Part shown: positions 1 to 7,456 of the stretch, one piece after another
Layout of the letters: every line of letters starts with the position of its first letter
How positions within the stretch are numbered: position 1 is the stretch's first letter
NCBI GenBank assembly: GCA_930980675.1
Contig: CAKNIU010000021.1
Location: forward strand, 1-17,944
DNA length: 17,944 nt
Source of the DNA: an uncultured Clostridium sp.
GTDB lineage: Bacteria > Bacillota_A > Clostridia > TANB77 > CAG-508
Reading direction: 5' to 3'
Notes under the pieces: model-generated
The model's database searches: none
What the model saw: the letters and a program-made list of their open reading frames with translations, nothing else
Told to the model about the DNA's origin: nothing
Made by a program: the position numbers and the translations under genes

Positions 1-37
1 AGTATTTATTAAGATTTATTTTTAATTTGCTAATGTT

Positions 38-1519
38 CTATGCCAATGGTTTCATAGTTGGAAATAGCAATATATCTCTAATTGATGCTGAATTTGTAAG
101 TAGCATTATTAATCTGTCTAATCCTATTCCTAAACCTCCTGTTGGTGGAAGACCAATTTCTAGTGCATTTACAAAGTCTTCGTCCATCATACCCGCTTCT
201 TCATCACCATTTGCTCTAGCTTCTGCTTGTTTCTTTAATCTTTCATATTGGTCTATTGGGTCATTTAATTCTGAATAAGCATTTCCGTATTCTCTACCGC
301 CAATAAATACTTCAAATCTTTCTGTTAAGCTTGGATTATCTTTCTTTCTTTTTGTAAGTGGAGATACTTCAACTGGATAATCCATTATAAATGTTGGTTG
401 AATTAGTGTTTCTTCTACAAATGTTTCGAAGAATTCGTTTATTATGTGTCCTCTTGTTGTTTTTCCTTCTTCTAATTCTACACCTTTTTCATCAGCTAGT
501 TTTCTTGCTTCTTCATCAGTTTTTACTTCATTAAAGTCTATTCCTGTTACTTCTTTTATTGCATCAATCATTGAAATTCTTTTCCAAGGTGTAGATAAGT
601 CTAAATCTAATCCTTGATAATTTATTTGCAAAGTTCCATTTACTTTCATACATAGTCTTGTAATTATTTCCTCTGTAATATCCATCATATCATTGTAGTC
701 TTCATATGCTGCATATAGTTCAACATTTGTGAATTCAGGATTATGCTTAATATCCATTCCTTCATTTCTGAAATTTTTGCATACTTCATAAACTTTATCA
801 AATCCACCAACTATTAGTCTTTTTAAGTTAAGCTCTGGTGCTATTCTTAGGTACATATCTATATCTAGTGTGTTATGATGTGTTTCAAATGGTCTTGCTG
901 CATCTCCTGTAATCAAATTATTTAGTATTGGTGTTTCAACCTCTAAATAACCTTTTTCATCAAGTATGTTTCTTAGTTCTTTTATTATAATACTTCTTTT
1001 GATAAAAGTATCTCTAACTTCTGGATTAACTATTAAATCTACATATCTTTGTCTGTATCTTAAGTCTGTATCCTTTAGTCCATGGAATTTTTCAGGTAGT
1101 GGCTTTAATGATTTTGTAAGTAATGTAACTTCTTTTGCGTGAATAGATATTTCTCCTGTACGTGTTTTAAATACAAAACCGGTTATTCCTATAATGTCTC
1201 CGATGTCATCTTCTTTGAATTGTTTGTAGCTTTCTTCTCCTAAATCATTTATGCTAACATAACTTTGGATTTTTCCTTCACCATCTTGAATATGGCAAAA
1301 AGAGGCTTTACCCATTATTCTTTTAGCCATTAATCTTCCTGCTATTGTTACGTCTTTGCCTTCTAATTCATCATAGTTATCTATTATTTGTTTTGTTGTA
1401 TGTGTTCTATTGAACTTTGTTATTTGAAATGGATCTTTTCCTTCTGCTCTTAGTTTATCTAATTTTTCTCTCCTAACCTGCATTAAATGATCCATGTCTA
1501 ATTCTTGATTTTCTTCCAT
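38..1519 (-). CDS. lysS: Lysyl-tRNA synthetase, class II
   Basis: Charges tRNA-Lys with lysine using ATP in the cytoplasm. The N-terminal OB-fold anticodon-binding domain covers about residues 55-140 and the class II catalytic core follows. Visible signatures are RYRQRYVDL (about 157-165), the [10 protein letters not shown] stretch after the first catalytic strand, motif 2 with FRNEG and HNPEFT (about 253-267), and motif 3 GLGIGLDRL near the C-terminus. About 493 residues is normal for bacterial LysRS. The frame opens at an ATG at 1528, but AGGAAAGGA lies almost against that codon and about 9 nt before the ATG at 1519, so I place the start at 1519 (MEENQELD). It has its own promoter at 1633-1661 and no T-box specifier or antiterminator is visible. 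The stop is at 38-40; the next gene is outside the window. Confidence 0.97.
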   Translation of the reverse strand: MEENQELDMDHLMQVRREKLDKLRAEGKDPFQITKFNRTHTTKQIIDNYDELEGKDVTIAGRLMAKRIMGKASFCHIQDGEGKIQSYVSINDLGEESYKQFKEDDIGDIIGITGFVFKTRTGEISIHAKEVTLLTKSLKPLPEKFHGLKDTDLRYRQRYVDLIVNPEVRDTFIKRSIIIKELRNILDEKGYLEVETPILNNLITGDAARPFETHHNTLDIDMYLRIAPELNLKRLIVGGFDKVYEVCKNFRNEGMDIKHNPEFTNVELYAAYEDYNDMMDITEEIITRLCMKVNGTLQINYQGLDLDLSTPWKRISMIDAIKEVTGIDFNEVKTDEEARKLADEKGVELEEGKTTRGHIINEFFETFVEETLIQPTFIMDYPVEVSPLTKRKKDNPSLTERFEVFIGGREYGNAYSELNDPIDQYERLKKQAEARANGDEEAGMMDEDFVNALEIGLPPTGGLGIGLDRLIMLLTNSASIRDILLFPTMKPLA

Positions 1520-1632
1520 AATATTCATTCCTTTCCTACTTTGAAATTAACGTTCTTGTAATTAATTGTTATGCCGTATAATCTTTTAAAATTTCCATGT
1601 TTTTGTATTTTCTTTACATTAATTATGATGAT

Positions 1633-1661
1633 ATTATAACTTATATTCCACATTTTGTAAA
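1633..1661 (-). promoter_or_regulatory. lysS promoter
   Basis: On the minus strand TTTACA (1661-1656) is followed by exactly 17 nt and TATAAT (1638-1633), a near-consensus sigma-A promoter. Transcription would start near 1626, giving a leader of about 105 nt before the lysS start. It lies downstream of the terminator at 1673-1698, so lysS is transcribed separately from the upstream ncRNA. Confidence 0.75.
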
Positions 1662-1672
1662 CCTTTTTACTC

Positions 1673-1698
1673 AAAAAGACCCCTCAAAAGAGGGGTCT
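1673..1698 (-). terminator. Intrinsic terminator of the ncRNA
   Basis: A perfect 9-bp GC-rich hairpin, AGACCCCTC - TTTT - GAGGGGTCT on the minus strand (arms 1690-1698 and 1677-1685), runs straight into a U tract (1677-1673). It ends the RNA that starts near 1860 and separates it from the lysS promoter. Confidence 0.85.
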
Positions 1699-1860
1699 CC
1701 CAAAGTCTTACATTACTCCCACTATTGTAAGAGTTCTCCCCAAGACTTTGTTGTGCTTATACTTCTCTACATTTGTATCACTTGGAGGTAAGACAACGGT
1801 TGCAACGTTTTTCTTAATTATAGAGAAGTATTTGTAGTCATATAAATGACCAGCACATAC
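1673..1860 (-). ncRNA. Independent structured small RNA, class not recognised
   Basis: An RNA of about 185 nt with its own consensus promoter and an intrinsic terminator, and no credible ORF. Reading the minus strand: a GTGC/GCAC closing pair encloses a small GTCAT/ATGAC hairpin and a perfect 11-bp stem ATACTTCTCTA/TAGAGAAGTAT (right arm near 1770, left arm near 1825). Inside that stem a short CTT/AAG hairpin presents ACCTCC, an anti-Shine-Dalgarno sequence. A second domain closes with a perfect 9-bp stem CAAAGTCTT/AAGACTTTG (1741-1749 with 1703-1711). GGGAG occurs three times in the 3' part and could pair with CTCC of the loop. The size would suit 6S RNA, but the fold is two side-by-side domains rather than a rod with one central bubble. 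A regulatory sRNA is possible. Confidence 0.6.
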
Positions 1861-1864
1861 TATT

Positions 1865-1893
1865 ATTATAGCAGACATTCTAGGTTATGTCAA
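1865..1893 (-). promoter_or_regulatory. Promoter of the ncRNA upstream of lysS
   Basis: TTGACA (1893-1888), 17 nt, TATAAT (1870-1865) on the minus strand: a perfect sigma-A consensus. The expected start is near 1858-1860, just at the 5' end of the structured RNA. Confidence 0.8.
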
Positions 1894-1980
1894 CGTTTTT
1901 TTGTTTATTGAAATCTAATCCTTTAATTCACTTTTCTTTATTGCAATCTAATTCAAATTTTGCTTTTGATATTATCTATT

Positions 1981-3600
1981 TTATGCTGATTTTCTTAATT
2001 CTATTGCATGCATTCTTGCAGTTTCAGTTATTTCACCATTAGATATTCTAGCTACTTCGTTTATTACTTCGTCCTCATTTAGCTTTTTAATTTGAGTGAA
2101 TGTTCTACCCTCTTTAGATATTTTACTTATATAAAAGTTTTCATCACCTTTGGCAGCAATGCTTGGTTGATGTGTAATGCATAATACTTGATGACTTTTT
2201 CCTATTAGTTTAAGTTTTTCTCCGACAGATTTTGCAGCTTTTCCACTAATACCTGTGTCAATTTCATCGAATATAAGTACTGGTGTGCTATCTGTATTTG
2301 CCAAAACTGTTTTTATTGCAAGCATTATTCTAGACATTTCTCCACCAGATGCTATTTTAGCTAATTCTTTTTCACTTTCACCAATATTTGTAGATATGTA
2401 ATATTCTACTTCATCTATACCATTTTTGCCAAAATCTACTGGGTTTATGTGTGTTATAAATGTACTATTTGGCATTTCTAAGTCCGCTAATTCTTTGTTT
2501 ATTTTGCTGTCTAATATTTTAGCATTTGTTATTCTTATTTCATGCATTTTGTCTGCTAAATTTTGCATTTTGCTTTCAACTTGTGCCAGATCTTGTTTTA
2601 ATTTGTTATTGTATTCATCTAAATTATTTATTCTGTCTATTTCTTTTTCTATTTTTTCTTTATATTCTACTATTTCTTCTACACTATTTCCATACTTTCT
2701 TTTTAGAGAGTAGATTAAATCTAGTCTTTCTTCAACATCATTTCTTTCATTTTCATCAAAATAAATATCTGAATTAAGTGAGGATATGTCTCTTGAAAGT
2801 TCTTGCACCTCATAATAAATGCCTTTTAGATTATTTAATGTATCATCATACTTTTTGTCTAAATCACTTATTTTTTCTATTGCTCTTATTGCTTCATTAA
2901 TTTTATCTATTGCACCTTCACCAAGTGACAAATCTGCTTGATTTAAGCTTTTGCATATTTTTTCTGAATTCATGAAGAACTTTCTTTTTTCTTCTAATTC
3001 TTCTTCTTCTCCCATCTTTAATTCTGCATTTTCTATTTCATCAAATTCGTATTGAAGTAAACTTAACTGTCTCTGTTTTTCTTTATCATCACCTAAATTT
3101 GCTTTTAAATCTTTTTTTATTTTCTGCCTTTTATTATATAATTCTTTATAACCAGTTTTTATTTGAAGTATTTGTTCTCCTATGAAGTTGTCTAAATATT
3201 TTATATGATACTCAGGATTTAAGATTTTTTGATTGTCATTTTGACCATGTATATCTATTATGTTACTCATAAAATCCTTAAGTTCTGTTAAAGTTACTAA
3301 TCTACCATTTATTTTGCAAGAGTTTCTACCATTTGAATGAATTTCTCTGCTAACTATAATGTTATTTTCTATTGAGAGTTCATTGTTTGGAAGATATAAA
3401 TTAAGCTCAACAAATGAATAGTCCTCTCCTCTTCTTATCATTTCTTTTGAGAACCTACCTCCACATATTATATTAATTGAATCAATAATTAAAGTTTTAC
3501 CTGCACCAGTTTCACCTGTAAGTACATTAAAACCATCTCCTAGTTCCATACTTAAATCATCTATAATTCCTATGTTTTTTATATGTAGAGTTGTTATCAT
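1981..3600 (-). CDS. recN: DNA repair protein RecN
   Basis: SMC-like ATPase that acts early at DNA double-strand breaks during recombinational repair. The N-terminal head carries Walker A GETGAGKT (29-36), followed by a coiled-coil arm (about 150-360). The C-terminal head carries the ABC signature SGGEMSR (418-424), Walker B LIFDEIDTG (442-450) and the switch histidine in THQ (476-478). At 539 residues it is slightly shorter than the 550-580 usual for RecN, with a somewhat reduced coiled coil. A strong AGGAGG lies 8 nt before the ATG. Its promoter at 3710-3738 is followed at once by a LexA-type box, so DNA-damage induction is expected. No clear terminator follows it; the ncRNA promoter starts about 90 nt downstream. 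Confidence 0.96.
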   Translation of the reverse strand: MITTLHIKNIGIIDDLSMELGDGFNVLTGETGAGKTLIIDSINIICGGRFSKEMIRRGEDYSFVELNLYLPNNELSIENNIIVSREIHSNGRNSCKINGRLVTLTELKDFMSNIIDIHGQNDNQKILNPEYHIKYLDNFIGEQILQIKTGYKELYNKRQKIKKDLKANLGDDKEKQRQLSLLQYEFDEIENAELKMGEEEELEEKRKFFMNSEKICKSLNQADLSLGEGAIDKINEAIRAIEKISDLDKKYDDTLNNLKGIYYEVQELSRDISSLNSDIYFDENERNDVEERLDLIYSLKRKYGNSVEEIVEYKEKIEKEIDRINNLDEYNNKLKQDLAQVESKMQNLADKMHEIRITNAKILDSKINKELADLEMPNSTFITHINPVDFGKNGIDEVEYYISTNIGESEKELAKIASGGEMSRIMLAIKTVLANTDSTPVLIFDEIDTGISGKAAKSVGEKLKLIGKSHQVLCITHQPSIAAKGDENFYISKISKEGRTFTQIKKLNEDEVINEVARISNGEITETARMHAIELRKSA

Positions 3601-3690
3601 TATTTATTCCTCCTGACATTTTGTATAATATATGGTTTACGTAAATTATATTTCAGTCTATTTTCGCATGTAATTTCTAGCAAAGCCTTC

Positions 3691-3704
3691 TGAACTTTTG
3701 TTCG
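3691..3704 (-). promoter_or_regulatory. LexA (SOS) operator over the recN start site
   Basis: Reading the minus strand, CGAACAAAAGTTCA matches the Gram-positive SOS box CGAAC-4-GTTCG except at the last base. It lies 5 bp downstream of the -10 hexamer, where bound LexA would block initiation. recN is a standard SOS gene in Firmicutes, which fits. lexA itself is not in the window. Confidence 0.8.
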
Positions 3705-3709
3705 TTTAT

Positions 3710-3738
3710 ATTATACATACATTTGTTTGGTTTGTCAA
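3710..3738 (-). promoter_or_regulatory. recN promoter
   Basis: TTGACA (3738-3733), 17 nt, TATAAT (3715-3710) on the minus strand, a perfect consensus. The predicted start near 3703 falls inside the LexA box at 3691-3704. The leader is about 100 nt. Confidence 0.85.
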
Positions 3739-3832
3739 GAGTTTTTTTATAAAAGCAACCAATTTTTTTTGAAGCTTCTACCTATTTATTTTTCTATATA
3801 TAATTATTTCTTGAAAAAGTAATTTTTTTAAT

Positions 3833-5818
3833 TTAGGACCTTCCCCAACTGAAAATATCAAAAGAAAAGAAGGAAGTTTTACCTTCCTCCTCCACCACCA
3901 CCGGCCTCCTCCGCCGGCCGCCTCCTCCTGAGAAGCCACCGCCTCCGCCAGAGCCTGATGAGAATGATGATGACATTGCATTACTTACTGACCTAAAACT
4001 ACTTGAAAAGTCCATATGTGACATTATAAATATTGTAGGATATATGCTGTAATCGTAGTTATCGAAGTCAGGATATACAATTTTTAATTCTTTTATTACT
4101 TTTTCTGATATACCAAATGCAGTAGCATATACTAAGTATTTTTCCCATATTGCTAAGTCTGGTACATTCTTTTCTTTAAGAAGTGAAAAGTCTTCCATAT
4201 ACTTTTTAAACGCTTTCCACTTGTCTTGTTCATCTACACCTTCTTGAGTGTATACACTTATTCTTTTATTTGCTCTATTTATTAAAATAAAGTCAACTAT
4301 AAGCCATATTAATGCTATAACTAATAAATACCATGGAATTCCTATGCTATTTACCGTATTTGTAACAAATTCCATATTATCTAGTAAAAATACTAAAACA
4401 AATGGTATAAATACACCAATAGAACAGCCTGCCATATTGGCATTTCTTCTTTTTATTCCTTTTAAATCTAGTATTCTATTTGATGTTAGTTTTGATTTAA
4501 TTGCTTTGTCTATTGCACTTTTTAATGCTACAACTTTTGAACTATTATTGCTTATATATTTTTTTAGCCCTTTCATTGTAATTTCATTTGGATTATCTGT
4601 TTCTTTATTTCCACCGAATACTGATTTAGATTTATTTTTGCAGGCTGTAATTAAAAAGTTTAATATTATTATTTCATCACTGTTAAGACTAACATTACTC
4701 GAATCTTGAGGCAAGATAGTTATTTTGCTATCTTTTTTACCTCCATCTGGAATTTCTTCTATTTTTATTATTTTTTTCAAAGATAATTCTAAAATTGTTG
4801 ATGAAAATACTTGCCCAAGCTCATACTGTGAAAAGCCTTGATATTTATCTGTTAAAATATATAACGCTTCTGCTGGGCTTGCATCTGCTCTTGGTAAATC
4901 TCTAAAATAGTCAAAATGTGTAGTTGGAACTACAGGCTTTACTTTTAATAGTATTCTTATGTTTTTTACCATAAAATATAGTAAAATTCCAAATATAATT
5001 AAACAAACAATAGCACTAACAATAATTTTAAAGATTCTTGAGCTATTTGCATCATTTGCCCATTCATTTTCTTCTTGTAAAATAGTATTTAATCTATTTG
5101 CATTATAAGTTCTTCCTGAATATTCAATTAAATTTCTAGGCATTGCAATTCTTACTTCAACCATTTTTTCTGCTTTATTATTGTTTACTTCAAAGCTTAC
5201 AGTATCATTGCTTGTTTTTGTAATTGTACCATTTAGGTCCGGTGTATGTCCCCAAACTCTTAAATCGTCTAAGTTAGAAACTTCAGCAGGTAATTTTATA
5301 GTTCCTGTAATTTTTTTTGCTGGAATTTCAAAGTCTGAGCCCAAAAACTGCCAATACATTTCTGCACAGTCATTATATAGTGCTATAGCATCTTCTATGT
5401 GATAGCGTATTATATAAGTTTCAGTTGCAGAGTCATATTCATGACCTGTACCCCAAGCTACTTCATAATTGGACCCCATATCTAGTAAATAGTATTCATC
5501 AGTTGGAACATGGTTAGCATACATACCATAATCTTCAAGCGGTATCTCTCTACCCGAGCTACTTATTTTGCTTACACTTCCATCAGTTATTGCAGTATAT
5601 TTACTGCGATCCTTTTTGAACGTTTTAAATAATGTGTTTGTGTCACTTATATCAATATTCCATGTTTCTACAACATCCATTGACCCGTCACTATTAATTT
5701 GTACATCAAAATTTAGACTATTTAAGTATAGGTCTGAACTTGCTTCTACACTATTAAATATTGATATAGCCCCAATTAAAAATACAATCAATATAATTGC
5801 TCTTTTTAAAGTTTTCAT
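3833..5818 (-). CDS. DUF2207 (YciQ-like) membrane protein, C-terminus apparently frameshifted
   Basis: A secreted and membrane-anchored protein of unknown function. Residues 1-26 form a signal peptide. An extracytoplasmic DUF2207 domain follows (about 30-230), then a transmembrane segment (about 263-284), a cytoplasmic region (about 290-460) and two further transmembrane segments (about 463-480 and 494-513). A Ser/Gly-rich tail starts near 615 (SSSFSSGSGGGGGFSGGGG). Family members normally end in a Gly run and one or a few basic residues. Here the frame instead goes into RRRRPVVVEEE and continues for about 27 residues. Removing one C from each of two GGCCGG sites (3914-3919 and 3901-3906) restores an unbroken Gly run ending GGGR at a TAA (3879-3881), in the loop of a terminator hairpin. 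I infer two one-base insertions, real or from sequencing. The start has AAGGGGA about 6 nt upstream. Confidence 0.85.
   Translation of the reverse strand: MKTLKRAIILIVFLIGAISIFNSVEASSDLYLNSLNFDVQINSDGSMDVVETWNIDISDTNTLFKTFKKDRSKYTAITDGSVSKISSSGREIPLEDYGMYANHVPTDEYYLLDMGSNYEVAWGTGHEYDSATETYIIRYHIEDAIALYNDCAEMYWQFLGSDFEIPAKKITGTIKLPAEVSNLDDLRVWGHTPDLNGTITKTSNDTVSFEVNNNKAEKMVEVRIAMPRNLIEYSGRTYNANRLNTILQEENEWANDANSSRIFKIIVSAIVCLIIFGILLYFMVKNIRILLKVKPVVPTTHFDYFRDLPRADASPAEALYILTDKYQGFSQYELGQVFSSTILELSLKKIIKIEEIPDGGKKDSKITILPQDSSNVSLNSDEIIILNFLITACKNKSKSVFGGNKETDNPNEITMKGLKKYISNNSSKVVALKSAIDKAIKSKLTSNRILDLKGIKRRNANMAGCSIGVFIPFVLVFLLDNMEFVTNTVNSIGIPWYLLVIALIWLIVDFILINRANKRISVYTQEGVDEQDKWKAFKKYMEDFSLLKEKNVPDLAIWEKYLVYATAFGISEKVIKELKIVYPDFDNYDYSIYPTIFIMSHMDFSSSFRSVSNAMSSSFSSGSGGGGGFSGGGGRRRRPVVVEEEGKTSFFSFDIFSWGRS
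3860..3891 (-). terminator. Intrinsic terminator of the DUF2207 gene
   Basis: On the minus strand AGGAGGAAG (3891-3883) pairs with CTTCCTTCT (3876-3868) across the 6-nt loop GTAAAA, and is followed by TTTCTTTT. It overlaps the last codons of the frame-corrected gene, with the restored TAA in the loop. This supports a true gene end at 3879 rather than 3833. Confidence 0.65.
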
Positions 5819-5927
5819 ATTTTCCCCTTTGCATTTTGCTTTTATGTAATTGCTGATGTTTAATTTTTCTGTAGTTTCTCACCAAGTCAAAATGCTTTTT
5901 TAATATTATTATTTTATTCTCACAATT

Positions 5928-5956
5928 ATATTACACTATTTTTATTTTTTTGTCTA
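5928..5956 (-). promoter_or_regulatory. Candidate promoter of the DUF2207 gene
   Basis: TAGACA (5956-5951), 17 nt, TAATAT (5933-5928) on the minus strand. The match is fair and gives a leader of about 100 nt before the start at 5818. No riboswitch was recognised in that leader. Confidence 0.45.
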
Positions 5957-5997
5957 TGGGAAGTGAAATAAAATTTACCTTGCTTATTATTTTGTGG

Positions 5998-6065
5998 TTT
6001 TTTGTCTTGTATCTTTTTATCTCGAATCTTTTATCTTGCATCTTTTTGTCATATATCTTTTTGAA
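5998..6065. repeat. Degenerate 14-15 bp tandem repeat
   Basis: Four imperfect units follow a partial one on the plus strand: 6007-6021, 6022-6035, 6036-6050 and 6051-6065, sharing a core like TTGNATCTTTTTATC. The array begins in the last codons of the COG2865-type fragment and runs past its stop codon. Confidence 0.55.
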
Positions 6066-6410
6066 AAGTTACAACAAAATCTTCTCTTTCATTTGTAAAT
6101 ACAGGCTCTGGCAGATTTGCTTCTTTCATCTTTTTTTGCATAGTAAAAATTCCTGTATGTCTATTTTCAATTATTCCACCTAATGTTTCTAACAGTTTTA
6201 CAATAGTTTCATTTCTTACTTCCATTGCTTTCCTAGTTTCTAATAATTCAATTGTATTAGAACCATATAAATTTCCAACATTTCTAAATTCTATTCTATT
6301 TCTGTAAAAGCAACCATATTGAAGTAAAATTTCTTCATCGCTAAATTCTGCAAATTTAGGTTTATCTGCCTTAGCATTTACAATAAATTTGCTAATACTG
6401 GACTTATTAC
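6049..6410 (-). pseudogene. C-terminal fragment of a COG2865-type ATP-binding regulator (HATPase_c_4/AlbA_2)
   Basis: Translating the minus strand in the frame ending at the TGA at 6049-6051 gives about 115 residues with no start codon of their own. The diagnostic run is RNRIEFRNVGNLYG, then IVKLLETLGGIIENRHTGI, then EANLPEPVF and FVVTF. That pattern is typical of the C-terminal ATPase-like and winged-helix part of AlbA_2/HATPase_c_4 proteins, which elsewhere read RIEI-NPGGLYG, EN-GSGIP, GLPEPEF and FKVTF. The AlbA_2 N-terminal domain and most of the ATP-binding half are missing. The 5' end merges, in a different frame, with the truncated intron reverse transcriptase at 6378. I infer a deletion that joined the two remnants. 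No function is expected. Confidence 0.6.
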
Positions 6411-6847
6411 TCCTCCTTGTGGTGTTCCTGCTGTTCTTTCTACTATTGTTCCATCTTGCATTTTAAATGGTGTTTTTAGCCATCTTTCTATGTACAGAAC
6501 TATCCATTGCTCATTCGTATGTCTTTTGACCATTTCAATTAGATAGTCATGTCTTATATTATCAAATAGTCCTTTGATATCAAAATCAACTACCCAATCT
6601 TTTCTCCAACATCTTTCTCTTAATACTCCTATTGCTTGTATTGCTGATTTATTTGGTCTATATCCATATGAATCTTTATAAAATATTTTCTCTACATTTG
6701 GCTCGAGGTATATCTTGGCTACCATTTGTGCTATTCTGTCCTCAACTGTTGGTATACCCAGAATTCTAGTTCCACCATTTTTCTTTGGTATTGCTACTGC
6801 TTTTACTGGTTTTGGAAAATATTCTTGAACGGTTTTGTTTCTTCCAT
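6378..6847 (-). pseudogene. Group II intron-encoded reverse transcriptase, internally deleted and truncated
   Basis: An ATG at 6847 starts MEETKPFKN, the usual N-terminus of an LtrA-like intron protein. That frame stops after 14 codons. In another frame, directly after, the protein resumes as EYFPKPVKAVAIPKKNGG, LGIPTVEDRIAQMVAK and SYGYRPNKSA. Then come FDIKGLFDNI (domain with the first catalytic Asp), LYIERWL and TPQGGVISPVLANL (domain 4), ending at a stop at 6378. By comparison with the family, roughly 60-70 codons are missing after residue 8, and everything from just before the catalytic YADD onward is gone. TPQGG-ISP identifies it as a group II protein and not a diversity-generating retroelement, where that motif is altered. 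Inactive. Confidence 0.85.
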
Positions 6848-7376
6848 AAGTTTCTCCTATTTCTAGTTGACTTATTTATACAAACTGATAACTCCAAGCC
6901 CTTCGCTCCATTCCCATTACAGAATTTTCTTCACTACTACGGCTTGGTCTGCCCCTATGACTACATTGGTACTCTTATCTTGTAGTTTCTGCTACTTGAT
7001 ATACTCCCTTAACATTAGCCCGTAGGTTCTCACGTTCCGTATAAACGCCCATATTATGTTCATGCCACCTTTGTACCGTCCATCATCTAGCCAGTAACCA
7101 GGTTTCCACTAGACTCTGTCTCAAAGCAAACTGCCATACTTTGATTTTGATGGAATTTTGCACTTTTCGATACTTTCATAAGTGGTTCATTTGGTCTTTC
7201 ATCTCCATAATACACACCTGACAACTTTTGTTGCCTTTTCTCTAACGCTCAATACCATATCTTTTGAATACAGCATCTTGGAGTGGTTTGCAGGCTTCAC
7301 CTGAATAACGCCTGCGGTAGGTCTACTACCATCATTTATACAGTTCCAAAAATCTTTTGACTTTTTCGTGACACAC
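6378..7376 (-). mobile_element. Group II intron, 5' part only (3' truncated)
   Basis: The minus strand from 7376 begins with a group II 5' end, GTGTGTCACGAAAAAG. About 520 nt of intron RNA sequence (domains I-III) follow, including the conserved-looking stretch with TGTAATGGGAATGGAGCGAAG near 6915-6895, and then the intron-encoded protein opens at 6847. The rest of the reverse transcriptase, the maturase region and domains V and VI are absent, so the element cannot splice or move. The 5' exon junction lies about 80 bp beyond the stop codon of the pilin-like gene. Domain assignment is by resemblance, not by folding. Confidence 0.8.
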
Positions 7377-7456
7377 GCTATTTAGTACAGTGCTAAGATT
7401 ATTATTTTTTCATTATAACCAAACTAGAGCAGTTACTATTAAACTGTAACAAGAAA

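Noticed and set aside
1904..1952. Direct repeat TTTATTGNAATCTAAT (two copies, 33 bp apart)
   Set aside because: Only two copies in AT-rich intergenic DNA, with no further pattern or clear role.
1529..1980. T-box leader for lysS, or 6S RNA
   Set aside because: No T-box antiterminator motif is present and lysS has its own promoter after the terminator. The RNA's local stems form two side-by-side domains rather than a 6S-like rod. A 6S assignment is not fully excluded and needs a covariance search.
4248..4709. 153-codon plus-strand ORF inside the DUF2207 gene
   Set aside because: It is antisense to clear DUF2207 coding sequence, resembles no family, and lacks a ribosome-binding site of note. 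The other plus-strand ORFs over minus-strand genes were rejected likewise.
6378..7376. Diversity-generating retroelement next to the FGE-fold gene
   Set aside because: The reverse transcriptase has TPQGG-ISP, typical of group II introns, and is preceded by intron RNA sequence with a GTGTG 5' end. No template repeat was seen.
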